Of a stretch of 64,000 nucleotides of DNA, positions 18,727 to 29,583 are shown piece by piece. The stretch is from Caprella mutica. Its lineage: Eukaryota > Arthropoda > Malacostraca > Amphipoda > Caprellidae. The stretch covers positions 1 through 64,000 of the forward strand of contig CANNZV010000508.1 of NCBI GenBank assembly GCA_947561585.1, in the 5' to 3' direction. Position 1 is the first letter of the stretch, and every line of letters begins with the position of its first letter. The notes beneath the pieces are model-generated. The model was not told the DNA's origin and made no database searches. It was given only the letters and a program-made list of their open reading frames with translations. The translations under genes were made by a program, and so were the position numbers.

Positions 18727-20545
18727 TCGATGCAGCTGCTATGACGGCTGGAAGGAAATCCTACCCAATATTAGGACTCAGGACGTCCTAGAAAGGACTT
18801 TAAATTACTGTAGGATGTGTAGGATTGGTAAAGAAACGAAAGGAAAGCTTATTTAATATATAAACTATATTTAATAATGACAATATTGACGAAAAATGTA
18901 TATGAATTATTGGTTAAATAGAATTTGATAGTTTTAATGATTAATAAAGAGATATCTTACATATAGTATGAATTTTTTACGTTTATCATATAAAAAAAAT
19001 CTATCGACCTTTATAATTTTATTTTTTATCATTGCGAAAAGCTCCCAATAGTTGAATAAGAAGGAGCTTTCCCGCACGTTCGCATGAGAAGTTCGTCTTG
19101 TTGATCAAATAAAAAGGGATTTTTTTATACATGAAGTGATATATTTTAAAGCCATTTTCTATGATTATTAACAAGAAAATTTCCATATCGAGTGTTTGGA
19201 AATAAAATGTTTTTGAGTTAAATACACAAAACCGAGCCAACTCTACACTTAAATTTTAATACTTAACTATAAACTGCGTTTAGATAATGAAACATTTTTG
19301 TTGGATATAATATTTCCTTAAATTTTTTCAATGTAAATTTCGTAATTTGAATAATCAAGTAGGTTCAGATTTTCAGAGAGGATTACTACCTCCCACGCGT
19401 CAAATTCCCTCTCTTCCCCGTCGTGGGAATTTCCCCTCGTGTGGGAGAATCTCACTCATCTCCCATGGTTCACCGTTTGCCACTTGTGATATTTTTCCCA
19501 CAACTCTGGGAAAAATCCCACACAAACTTTCTTGAGACGAATTCCTTGCAAATTCTTGGGAATGAAAATTAAACTGATTTTCTCTGAATGATAAAATTAA
19601 TTTACCTTTAAATATTAATTAAATTTAACGTACAGATAAATATTTTGGTATTAATGAAAAAAAAAAATTAATGTAGATAAAATATTTCTTCGGTAATTTT
19701 TCAGCCTTTATCTTAGAAAGTAACTATGTATTAATAAAAAGCATACAATATTTAAACTTTCTCTACATGTACCTATACACTATGTAACAAGAGAAGTTTC
19801 TAGATATGTACTTAGGAGAATTCAAACAAATATGCATATGCATATGTATAAACTGCAGTATCATATTCCTTGTATGTTTAACAGAACACTTAAGCCTTGT
19901 GTTTGCTTATACAAATACTTATGGTAATTGACTAACTGGCATCACCATTACTAATGTATTCTACCGTTCTACATATATCTACTTTAAAAGGTTTGCTGTG
20001 TTACTAGTTAGGTGCATTTATATCAACTAATCTTTGGGCTAAAAAATGTAGGTCATTTTTATCAGATTTTATTTATTCAGGACATAGTACTACGTTCTTT
20101 TGAACAGACGTAGTATGTGCTTACATAGTAGGTTGTAGGAACAATTATTAATATTATTAAATATTATATGTACTCTAATATTATAGATATATTATATATT
20201 TTATAATATTATATATGTTTAATTATTACTAAAGAGACAATTTCAATTGGATTTGATTAAAAATACGAACCAAAATATTAGCTTAAATATATGTTAATTG
20301 TAGAGAAAATAATTAAAGTTAATTCGTTATTTTCCACAATATTTTAATATTTTGAAGAGTTTTCAATGTTAAACCATTGAACTTTCCATCTTGTAATTAA
20401 TTCCCATTTGGTAATTGTTACTTTATCTTGTTTAAACTACACAATATTTAATAACTTAGTACATATAGTATACTTATTTAATGCTCAACATTAATTATAA
20501 TACAAGTTGCATATAGTAAAATAGATAGTTTTCTATTATTAATCC
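18727..20545. other. AT-rich sequence with a TCCC/GGGA-rich patch, no supported gene
   Basis: At 19380-19525 a less AT-rich patch has scattered inverted GTGGGA/TCCCAC motifs, the palindrome GGGAATTTCCC (19425-19435), and a perfect 9-bp hairpin ATTTTTCCC/GGGAAAAAT. A 62-codon frame crosses it but starts at a non-ATG codon and looks like by-product. The 15-mer GAACGTGCGGGAAAG at 19066-19085 (minus) recurs at 38042-38056. Otherwise nothing is seen. Confidence 0.4.
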
Positions 20546-20555
20546 AATCGAATTT

Positions 20556-20796
20556 TAATCGTAATATTTTACTCGTAATATTTTACTCGTAATATTTTAA
20601 TCGTAATATTTAATCGTAATATTTTACTCGCAATATTTTAATCGTAATATTTTAATCGTAATATTTTGATCGTAATATTCTAATCGTAATATTTTAATCG
20701 TAATTAATATTTTAATCGTAATATTTTAATCGTAATATTTTGATCGTAATATTTCAATCGTAATATTTTAATCGTAATATTTCAATCGTAATATTA
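20556..20796. repeat. Tandem array, 14-bp unit
   Basis: TCGTAATATTTTAA repeats about 17 times with small changes (ACTCG, GATCG, CAATCG) and one 4-base insertion near 20704. Confidence 0.95.
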
Positions 20797-20995
20797 AATG
20801 TAAATATAGATAAAAACTGAACATTTATGCCGGTTCAATATTTAATCATTTAATCAGTAAATTCTCCATCTAATCTTAATCAATTATCAGCAAAGATTAT
20901 TACTTTATATTAGTAACTAAGATTACTATTTCTTTCTATTATTAGCAAAGATTAGATTACTTTCTATGCTAACAATGTACATTTCATTCAAGTAA

Positions 20996-21193
20996 TTCCC
21001 TTTAAGAAACAGCATCCGTCGTAGTTTTTGTCTCAATTCCGGTGGTTGTTACAATAGAGAGGAGTTACCACGTGAGTTACAACGTACAGACTCTGCCACG
21101 TGCTGTATGCAATGCCACCTAGCTACGGCACAGACCTGCTCAGGGCCAATATATGGGCAAATACGCGTACTTGAAATATTCTGTAATAAATAG
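20996..21193 (+). CDS. Cys-rich open segment, candidate exon (uncertain)
   Basis: The frame runs stop to stop for 65 codons with no early ATG. Its first two thirds are much richer in GC than the flanks and encode a Cys-rich stretch: F-C-L-N-S-G-G-C-Y, then A-T-C-C-M-Q-C, then Q-T-C-S-G-P. A possible acceptor (TTCCCTTTAAG) ends at 21005. The spacing loosely recalls small disulfide-rich or EGF-like modules, but I cannot assign a family. Two CACGTG E-box palindromes lie within it (21069-21074, 21097-21102), so promoter-type sequence is an alternative. The hydrophobic frame that follows (21153-21356) is AT-driven. Confidence 0.25.
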   Translation, partial: FPLRNSIRRSFCLNSGGCYNREELPRELQRTDSATCCMQCHLATAQTCSGPIYGQIRVLEIFCNK

Positions 21194-21740
21194 AAAAATA
21201 CAAAGTGAAAATAAATATTTGTATAAAATATTCTGTTACACGTGTTTTTTTATAATTAATGGATATATTATAGATATAATTTACATTACCATTATTTTTG
21301 GTATCATTCCTTGTATAATAATTGTGATATTTTACTTGATAAATTTAATGAAATAAATTTGAAACCTATAAAATAATTAATTAATAATATCAATTCAGTT
21401 ACAACGAAATAGTGACAAAAAAATTAAGCCCAGTGAATGGTACATTCCGTCAGTATAAAATTTTCCCCCGTAATTACCAGGCCATGTCATTTTAAGGCAT
21501 TCACGCAATACGAAGCGCGTACGAATATTCTAAGGAAACACACAGCGAAAAGGATACAGTTACCATCCTGTGACCATTGCTATAGACTATAGTGTGATAT
21601 AGTGTGCTATTGTGAGGCTATAGTGATTCTATAGTAACACTAATACTCGGCAGGCACACAGTGAATATTATTTCGTTAAATAATCAAGTAAAATATCACA
21701 ATTACACGAATGATATCCAAAATAATGATAGCTAGAATAC
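21194..21740. other. AT-rich spacer, no gene seen
   Basis: A short run of CTATAGTGTGATATAGTG-type near-repeats lies at 21580-21630. Nothing else was identified. Confidence 0.4.
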
Positions 21741-22326
21741 TTGCGCTCGGTAGAGCGCATACCTTCGCCGCCGCTTATCCGTTCGCTACCAAAATCTAAT
21801 AAACTGGTGACTGGATAGTAATCAATTGACCCACCAAGTTTCATGCAATATGGTTCAATACTTTTTGAGTTATTGAGCTAAATAAATGACCTTGACCTTT
21901 GACCGGATCACTCCCAAAATTCTACCAGATGGTTCCTGGACAATGAATACTCGTCCTCTCAAATTTCAGACAATTTGGATGAATACTTTTTGAGTTATTG
22001 AGTTATAAAAAGCCTTGACCTTGATCTTTGACCTTTGACCTGATCACTCCTAAAATCTAACAAAATGGTTCCTGTATAATAACCAATCATCCCACCAATT
22101 TTCATGCAATATGGTACAATACATTTAAAGTTATAAATGACCATGATCGGGTCGCTCCCAAAATTCTAGCAGCAGGTCACTGGACATTGTCTAATCGTTT
22201 CACCAAATTTCAGGCAATTTGGTTCAACACTTTTTCACTTATGCGAATAACAATATGATAAATAAATAAATGAATAAATAAATGCCGTCAATAATATAAC
22301 CTTTCTGCATTCTGCGAAGGTAATAA
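21741..22326 (-). mobile_element. Interspersed element with internal subrepeats, copy B
   Basis: Reverse orientation relative to copy A at 12946. The ends are ACCTTCGCCGCCGC (left) and CTGCGAAGGTAAT (right). About four subrepeats each contain GACCTTGACCTTTGACC, a CACTCCCAAAATCTA-like stretch, and TTTCATGCAATATGGT. AAATAAATAAATGAATAAAT precedes the right end, as in copy A. It is longer than copy A by about one subrepeat. Confidence 0.88.
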
Positions 22327-22582
22327 TAGGAATTTATTAATTGATTACCATTGGAGTATATAATTTGATAAATGTAAATTATATCTATAATATATCATTA
22401 ATTATACAAAATACGTATAATATGACTGAAATCAATAAAATAAAATCGATAAATATTGAAATAAGAAATATAGAAAATGAACGTATATTGTTTAAGAAAT
22501 AATTTTTATTAATGTAAACAGCAAAATAGTATTTTTTGGTATCGAAACAACAAAAAGAACTATTCAAACTAAAACAAGCACT

Positions 22583-22812
22583 CGAAGATCGCATACTTTC
22601 ACCACCGCTTCAATCGATTTTGACCTATTCGTGACCTTGCCCTTCGACCCATCGCTCCCGAAATCTATCAAACGGTGACTGGATATTGAAAAATCGTCCC
22701 ATCAAATTTCAGGCAATTTGGTTGAAACTTTTACAAGATGACCATTAATTTATGATAACAAATAAATATTGCCGATCAAAACAAAACTTTCCGCTATTTT
22801 TGCGAAGGTAAT
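22583..22812 (-). mobile_element. Interspersed element with internal subrepeats, short copy C
   Basis: It has the same terminal pattern (GATCGCATACTTTCACCACCG on the left, TTTTGCGAAGGTAATAC on the right) but only about one internal subrepeat. The three copies therefore differ mainly in subrepeat number. Confidence 0.8.
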
Positions 22813-23313
22813 ACACCAATATTTAAAAGAAGTAAATCCAAAGATTTTATACCGGAATGCATTTTACACTTTGATCTTGAAATTCCATTAACAATCTTTG
22901 TTCACTGCACAATATAACATCTTGAGAAAACTAAAGGAAATCTGTTATGTGAAATGTGACCACAGTAAACCAGTGTATCCTAACTCGTTAATTATTCAAA
23001 ACTTCTGACCGATTATTAACCATGTGATGTGGAACAGACGGAAAGTTCTACCGTGTGAACAATGCTGTTCAAGTATGCTTTTTACTCCCTACAATGAAAA
23101 CAATTTATGAAATAATGACGATTTGTTTGTGTTCCTTTGTGTACAATCAAACATGCATATTGTTTACAGTAACGAAAAACAATATTGTACAGTGTAGAAT
23201 AAATGGAAGTAGAAAGATGTATCGGTGCCGCTAATAAACATAAAATATGTTATTATTTCAATAAGCGATTTAATTTGATATTGAAATTACCTTTTTTTGA
23301 TTTGAAAATATGA
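22813..23313. other. Unique sequence, no supported gene
   Basis: Two short open runs (about 22910-23010 and 23015-23110) are no longer than expected by chance. Confidence 0.4.
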
Positions 23314-23511
23314 ATGATTTATAAAAAAAATGCTATAAAAAGGTTTATTTTTCATAAGTCAAAAAGGAAAGTAAATACAAGAGACCACGAAGAAGCAGTT
23401 AGAAAGGAAAGTGGCTCTGTGAACAAAGTCACCTACCATCAGTCGGTGGGATACTGTTCATGGATACAGAAAAGCTACTTCAACAGATACTTGAAAAGAG
23501 ACGACCAATGA
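23314..23511 (+). CDS. Small ORF sharing a motif with 6.6 kb, hypothetical
   Basis: An ATG-started frame of 65 codons. It is Lys/Arg-rich at the start, and from about residue 27 carries the motif E-A-V-R-K-E-S-G-S-V-N-K-V-T-Y-H that recurs on the minus strand at 6593-6640. Several differences between the copies fall at third codon positions. I do not recognise the family. It could be a fragment of a repeated gene or transposon ORF. No splice or poly(A) context helps, and 23512-24079 downstream is featureless AT-rich DNA. Confidence 0.3.
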   Translation: MIYKKNAIKRFIFHKSKRKVNTRDHEEAVRKESGSVNKVTYHQSVGYCSWIQKSYFNRYLKRDDQ

Positions 23512-24079
23512 ATGCTGCACTCACGTATGGAAGAGGAAAATGAAGAGGTGATAGCAAATAAAGCCTGCTTGTACACCTAAACAATATAAATTGAATATAT
23601 CGAAGACTCCGTATTATTTCCAGTACAATTTTTCTAATTAATTCATGATAAATTATAATAACAAAAATTATATGATCATGGTAAATTCTACTATATATAA
23701 GAAAAATTATAATAAGAATAGATGAATATAAATATTTCATTAATAAAAAATATTTCAACAAAAGAGAAGAAACTGTTCACAAATAATATTTGAGATAAAT
23801 TAATTGTGTTCGAAATTGATGAACACTTCATTAAATAATTATCTGACAGGACTATTTAATAGTGAAATAGTTACTTAATTCCATAGCATTATAGTACTAC
23901 GTTTGTTCCAATATGGCCCCTATAACTACACTATAGTACACTGTCCCTTTAAACATTAAAGAAAGAGTCTATTATTGCTTCAAAGGGGAATAACCCTGTA
24001 GTTAACATTATCTAATAGTAACTATTTGGTTAATTATTACTATTGTGAAAAATAAACATTTTACTTATTTAATTTTTCC

Positions 24080-24205
24080 AAAAAGAAACTTTGCTAATTG
24101 TAATGTTTGCAGATATTTTAAAATTGGTCTGATTACACGATGACAATTTTGTTAGATTTGAAAATGATAGAAAATTTTAAAACTGTGTTTTTTTAAATTA
24201 GGCAT
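24080..24205 (+). repeat. Dispersed repeat X, copy 1
   Basis: It contains CTAATTGTAATG.TTG, then TTAGATTTGAAAATGATAG, then AAAACTGTG and AAATTAG. Similar order and sequence occur at 28640-28745 and 58878-58952. Confidence 0.6.
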
Positions 24206-24343
24206 CAGGGAATTTTAAATATTATTAATGATTATAAACGTCAATTTGTTATCAGTGTTATAATTTTACTATAAAATAAGGGAAAAAACAAAACCTTTTA
24301 TGATCCATTCATTTATTAGAAATAATAGCATCCCAGAGAGCGA

Positions 24344-24393
24344 GTTATGGTAGGGCCATAGAAGATTGAGATCTTCTATGGCCCCACCATAAC
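24344..24393. repeat. Short foldback, GTTATGGTGGGGCCATAGAAGA type
   Basis: The 22-bp arms (24344-24365 and 24372-24393) pair with a single mismatch around a 6-base loop. The arm CCCCACCATAACT is also the unit of the satellite at 56.7-57.5 kb and part of the fragment at 60520-60590. Confidence 0.88.
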
Positions 24394-25147
24394 TTTACTA
24401 CCTATATAGTAAGTTAACGATTTTATATATTAATTAATTTTTTGCAAATATTTTCTTTATACTTTAAGTTTATATTTTTATTTAAAAAAATATATTAATA
24501 ATATATTTTAGAAAAAAACTAACCGAAATATAGTTTTATACATTCTTTTCTTTCTATAAAAAATATTTTTACTGTAGCTAACACTAATATATATTCTATT
24601 AATACATTATTAAAAATTGTAATATTATATTTCACGAGGTAACTATAGCAGAACTATAAAATGTTGGGCATTTCTTAAAAAAATACATCGAAAAAAGATA
24701 AGGATAATGAAATAAACACAGAAATGGGGTCAAAAAAATCTTTAAAAAAGGGTTAAAAATATTAAAATATAAGGATAATGAAATAAACAAGTTACTGCGA
24801 AAGATTTCAACCCGAAATATATTCAATAAAATTATATTAAAGTAGTTGACGACAATGTAAGTAATCTACGTATTTTAAAAATACTATTTCAGTAACTCTT
24901 TCATATTTAATTCAATTTAATTCTTATTTAGTTATTTTGTGTGAATTGATATAAATGAAAATAGTAAAAATATATTCAATATTCAATTTAGATAATATTA
25001 ATTACCATCAACTATTATTAAATTAAATGTCAACTGGTTAAAATAAGACAGTTAACCGTTACTACGGTTTCAATAGATACTTACAATAGGTATATCTATT
25101 GTAAATAGCAATATTGTATATATGTTAATGAGCGTAAAAGTAGACAG
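24394..25147. other. Very AT-rich spacer
   Basis: Nothing recognisable. The minus-strand hydrophobic frame at 24632-24826 is a composition artefact with an internal near-repeat. Confidence 0.4.
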
Positions 25148-25240
25148 TAGATACAATCTACTGTCTATGCAGTAGAAAGTGTTTACTGTCTATGCAGTAG
25201 AAAGTGTTTACTGTCTATGCAGTACAGTAAGTATTTACTT
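25141..25240. repeat. Hairpin plus three-copy tandem repeat CTACTGTCTATGCAGTAGAA
   Basis: AGACAGTAGAT/ATCTACTGTCT is a perfect 11-bp hairpin around ACA. It leads into about three ~25-bp copies of GTCTATGCAGTAGAAAGTGT plus TTACT. Confidence 0.85.
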
Positions 25241-25449
25241 CCTTTGCATTCAAATGTAACCATTAAAAATAAAGTGATTTAGTTATACCAGCTGCTTGTT
25301 AAATACTAATCAATAATAATAATACTAATCAATATTAAATTTTTCTTATTGTCTATTATCTGACTATAGTAATACGTAATTATTATATAAAATAATTATT
25401 GGATAATAAACTGAATTAAAATATTATACTCTTTTTTGACTAATTTTAC

Positions 25450-25560
25450 AGTGATAATTACCGGTATTAGATGTGGTATCTACCGCGCGGTATTAGATTT
25501 GTAACTACCGGTATTTCATTCTGTACTGTAGACTTCCTTCAGAAGGTTAATTACCGGTAA
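25450..25560. repeat. Cluster of TACCGGTA-type palindromes
   Basis: ATTACCGGTATT, CTACCGCGCGGTATT, CTACCGGTATTT and TTACCGGTAATA occur within 110 bases at spacings of about 30-45. The surrounding text (TAGAT.TGGTA) is a degenerate repeat. Confidence 0.6.
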
Positions 25561-25964
25561 TACAAGTGGTATTCCTCTCATCACAACTTACGTAGCTACC
25601 AGGTCACCTCGTGGTAATTATGTAGAAATCACAGGGAAAGATACACTTAAATTATCACGCTCTGATTGACTCGTGGGAAAGCATAGCGAGAAACTGTATT
25701 ATATTACACGGCAAAAGTCAGAACTAATGTTTTTAGTTATTATTATATGTGTTTAAAAATATATAACTTCATTAATTAGGAGTAATTATTATCAATTAAA
25801 ATGTAAGGAGACAAAATTTATAGTAGAGCTGTAATTTAAAACCTGTAAATAAATTATATTTATTTAGTATTTCACTTCAATTTTAAATTAAAATTTAATA
25901 TAAACATAAATTTCTAATATTAGAGGTTATTTAAACTCTGCGTTGAAGGTTTTTTCAGATATCA

Positions 25965-26002
25965 AGCTTTCGAATAGAAAGATTTCTATTCATCATCAGG
26001 AG
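25965..26002 (+). repeat. Dispersed short hairpin, copy 2
   Basis: The arms GAATAGAAA and TTTCTATTC pair perfectly around GAT, followed by ATCATCAGGA. It matches 4045-4075. The stretches 25561-25964 and 26003-26327 show no gene. Confidence 0.7.
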
Positions 26003-26327
26003 AAGGTTTAAATAATTTATTTAAACATAAATTTCTATTTGTAATTTAAATGGTGTAAGTAAATTAGCGTTATTTACTTTCATTGAGTAACTAATCCTTT
26101 GGCTTAACATTCCTATAAGTGAGTTGATTGTGTTTGTGCTCATGGAGGTAAAGGGGCACATTAAGCTACCCATAACAATATTATGGCAAAGAAAGGGAGT
26201 ATAATGGGTAGTAACTAGCTATACCTTATGTGCTTCATTAGGTACTGAATAAGAAGAATGTAAAGGTATTTAGTACAAAACAACATTACATGTTATTATT
26301 TCAAGAGGTCAACCTGTGACATGGTAG

Positions 26328-27475
26328 ATACAACTAACTCAGATACAACTAACTAAATAACTATTGCAAAGCTGTATCACTGATACAACTAACTAAATAA
26401 TTATTGCAAAGCTGTATCACTGATACAACTAACTAAATAATTATTGCAAAGCTGTATCACTGATACAACTAACTAAATAATTATTGCAAAGCTGTATCAC
26501 TGATACAACTAACTAAATAACTATTGCAAAGCTGTATCACTGATACAACTAACTAAATAATTATTGCAAAGCTGTATCACTGATACAACTAACTAAATAA
26601 TTATTGCAAAGCTGTATCACTGATACAACTAACTAAATAATTATTGCAAAGCTGTATCACTGATACAACTAACTAAATAATTATTGCAAAGCTGTATCAC
26701 TGATACAACTAACTAAATAATAATTACAAAGCTGTATCACTGATACAACTAACTAAATAACTATTGCAAAGCTGTATCACTGATACAACTAACTAAATAA
26801 TTATTGCAAAGCTGTATCACTGATACAACTAACTAAATAACTATTGCAAAGCTGTATCACTGATACAACTAACTAAATAATTATTGCAAAGCTGTATCAC
26901 TGATACAACTAACTAAATAAATATTGCAAAGCTGTATCACTGATACAACTAACTAAATAATAATTACAAAGCTGTATCACTGATACAACTAACTAAATAA
27001 CTATTGCAAAGCTGTATCACTGATACAACTAACTAAATAATTATTGCAAAGCTGTATCACTGATACAACTAACTAAATAATTATTGCAAAGCTGTATCAC
27101 TGATACAACTAACTAAATAATTATTGCAAAGCTGTATCACAGATACAACTAATTAGATAGTTATTGTGGAGCTGTATCACAGATACAACTAATTAACTAA
27201 TTAAATAGTTATTGTAGAGCTGAATCACAGATACAACTAATTATATACTTATTGTAGAGCTGTATCACAGATACAACTAATTATATAGTTATTGTATAGC
27301 TGTATCACAGATACGACTAATTAAATAGGTATTGTAGAGCTGTATCACAGATACAACTAATTTTATAGTTATTGTAGAGCTGTATCACAGATACAACTAA
27401 TTAATTAGTTATTGTAAAGCTGTATCACAGATACAACTAATTAAATAGTTAATGTAGAGATGTATCACAGATACA
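26328..27475. repeat. Tandem array, 40-bp unit, with diverged right end
   Basis: GATACAACTAACTAAATAAT plus TATTGCAAAGCTGTATCACT repeats about 20 times with almost no change to about 27140. It then continues for about 8 clearly diverged copies (CACAGATACAACTAATTA..., GTTATTGTAGAGC) to 27475. At each junction GTATCA-C-TGATAC is a perfect palindrome, so every monomer is bounded by inverted GATACA motifs. Confidence 0.97.
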
Positions 27476-28340
27476 GAATGAACTGAAAATAAATATTAAA
27501 AAAAAATGACAAATAATTTTTGTGATTTAACAACTATTTAATTTACACAATACAAATTATTATTTGTTTTACATTTAACCTATAAAATTAATTAATTTTA
27601 CTTATTCTTATTTCTTTTGTATTACAGTATTTACTAATTTGTGTGCATTAACACCTACTTAATTAATGCACAAGTTTCTTCTTTTTACCATCATATTGCA
27701 AGTCAAATAACAGTTAATTCTCTATGCCCTGAATTGATTTCAAATTGAATGTATTTTTATAGTATCTTTGTAATTATAAGATTTTTTTACAAATGTTCAA
27801 AAAAGTAAGAAAAAAAGTCCACAAAATACATTAATTGAGAGGGGACTGATGTTTCCTCTTTTGCCTTAGGGTATAATGAGGCTAAATTAGAATATTTATA
27901 TAATTATTTTTTTACATTTATAATTTTTATTTCGATAAATATAACAACGATTGAAAAAAATGTATATTTTAATTATAATTCAAATCATTCGATACCCCCT
28001 CTGAGTCCTAATGATGGTGTGTGACATTCCCATGCTTTGACCTGAGAAAGGATGTCCGAGCTACAATGCCTCCAACAGTGAGGTGTGACATGACCTGAAC
28101 ATAGAGTTTGTTGAGTAAAAGCTAGTTAGTAATTATTGTTTGTTGTAACTACACGATAGAGTGTGACACTGGTAATGTGTATACTTAGGTGAATAGATAT
28201 AAAAATAGATATATTAATAATTGAAAAAAGGAGGTACATAAAATATATATAATAAGCACATAATGCACGAAGAAAACTTTTGGGCACTGTAAGTGTAAAT
28301 TGAATAATTTCTTTTTAATTTTCTATACTAATAATTATAT
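27476..28340. other. AT-rich spacer, no supported gene
   Basis: A less AT-rich patch at 27995-28110 (GTGTGTGACATTCCCATGC...) has no convincing frame. Confidence 0.4.
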
Positions 28341-28392
28341 AGCTGTTCAGACCATGCAGTCAGTAGGCCATTGTTTTGCTTCCTTCTCACAG

Positions 28393-28540
28393 GACAAACA
28401 TTGGGGACTACAGACCTACTGGAAAGGATGCGAAAGAAAGGACACTTCTCTTACTTTGTCATAGAAGGATTATGAGAGAAATGCTAAGGAGTAACGTGGG
28501 AACTGAAATATTCACCATCTTCACTGCTGAGAACATTTAG
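28393..28540 (+). other. Open segment behind a good splice-acceptor-like tract
   Basis: TTGTTTTGCTTCCTTCTCACAG ends at 28392 and is the best polypyrimidine-AG signal noticed in the window. After it one frame is open for 48 codons to TAG at 28538-28540 (T-N-I-G-D-Y-R-P-T-G-K-D...). Two other frames also run 20 or more codons. Candidate terminal exon only; family unknown. Confidence 0.22.
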
Positions 28541-28639
28541 AGAATCACTGTGATGGAGTCAAAGGGAAGGAAGTGATTGTATAGACACTTTAAAAATTTA
28601 AATTTTCAAGCTTTATAATTTCAAATTTCAAACTTTACT

Positions 28640-28745
28640 GATTTCAAACTGTTCTAATTGAAATGCTTGTACACGTCGGTACTGAATTGTAAGATTTGAA
28701 AATAATAGAAAATTAGAAAACTGTGATTTATGAAATTAGCATAAT
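28640..28745 (+). repeat. Dispersed repeat X, copy 2
   Basis: CTAATTGAAATGCTTG, then GTAAGATTTGAAAATAATAG, then AAAATTAGAAAACTGTG. Shares order and sequence with 24080-24205 and 58878-58952. Confidence 0.7.
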
Positions 28746-28784
28746 GTAGTGACTATTTTGTTTTCTTTAGCTATTTGCTATATC

Positions 28785-28952
28785 TCTGTTATCGGGATTT
28801 TTTTGGATTATTTTTGCCTCGATTTTTTTCAGGATCTGTTTTTGTCGGTTTTTTCCTTTTTATATTTTTCGGAATTTTTCGACAAAAAAATTCCGGATTT
28901 TATTCTCGTATTTTCTGTTAACCGGATGTTCCAAGCCTATGTGGCTTGGAAC
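28785..28952. repeat. T-rich CGGATTTTT repeat plus 9-bp hairpin
   Basis: TTATCGGGATTTTTTTGGATTATTTTT-like sequence resembles 170-250 and 780-860, followed by the perfect hairpin TTCCAAGCC-TATGT-GGCTTGGAA (about 28930-28952). The 78-codon Phe-rich frame here is a T-richness artefact. Confidence 0.5.
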
Positions 28953-28987
28953 ACATGGTATTCCACATGGGTCTTTATTATATAGAG

Positions 28988-29218
28988 ATTGACCAATCTA
29001 GTCAAGTTGACTAACATAGACCAATGCAATCAAGTTGACTAACATTGACCAATCTAGTCAAGTTGACTAACATTGACTAATGTAATCAAGTTGACTAACA
29101 TTGACCAATCTAGTCAAGTTGACTAACATTGACCAATCTAGTCAAGTTGACTAACATTGACCAATCTAGTCAAGTTGACTAACATTGACCAATCTAGTCA
29201 AGTTGACTAACATTGACA
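28988..29218. repeat. Tandem array, 28-bp unit
   Basis: CTAGTCAAGTTGACTAACAT plus TGACCAAT repeats about 8 times. AGTCAAGTTGACT in each unit is near-palindromic. Downstream, 29219-29400 has AGTGT/GTGTAC near-repeats and a 66-codon frame beginning inside the array; not convincing as a gene. Confidence 0.95.
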
Positions 29219-29583
29219 ATGTTTGTAATTGTTCTCACCGAACAGTGTACTGCTTGTTGTTAGTGTTCTTTGTAGCACTAAATAGTGTGCTGACAGTGTA
29301 CCCGGTGTTAACTAATGGTGTACCTAATGGAGGTAAGCATGTGGGCCCATTAACCTTTAATGGGGTTCATGGGGTGAAGTGGTAACTAACCCAGGTCAAT
29401 TCAACCCAAACTATTTTAATTGAAAACACATAGTGGAACCATTCCGTTAATGTAAACACTCGCTACTATTTAATTGATCAAAGTAATGGAAAGAAAATAA
29501 TGGTACTGATATCTAATTTAACGATTATCATTATATAGGCATGGGTATAGATTGTTTTCTTAGATGGTAATTGAAAATATATA

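Noticed and set aside
19347..19535. 62-codon ORF in the TCCC/GGGA patch
   Set aside because: It has a non-ATG start and its text reflects short inverted repeats rather than coding sequence.
21153..21356. 67-codon hydrophobic ORF
   Set aside because: Ile/Tyr/Lys-rich text is what AT-rich DNA gives by chance; no support from context.
23480..23761. 93-codon minus-strand ORF
   Set aside because: Ile/Tyr-rich and antisense to the shared motif at 23392. No independent support.
26328..27475. CRISPR-like regular repeats of 40 bp (also the 28-, 32- and 71-bp arrays)
   Set aside because: The units are contiguous with no unique spacers, there are no cas genes, and the sequence is clearly eukaryotic.
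28749..28985. 78-codon Phe-rich membrane-like ORF
   Set aside because: It lies in a T-rich repeat shared with 170-860. Hydrophobicity follows from poly-T.
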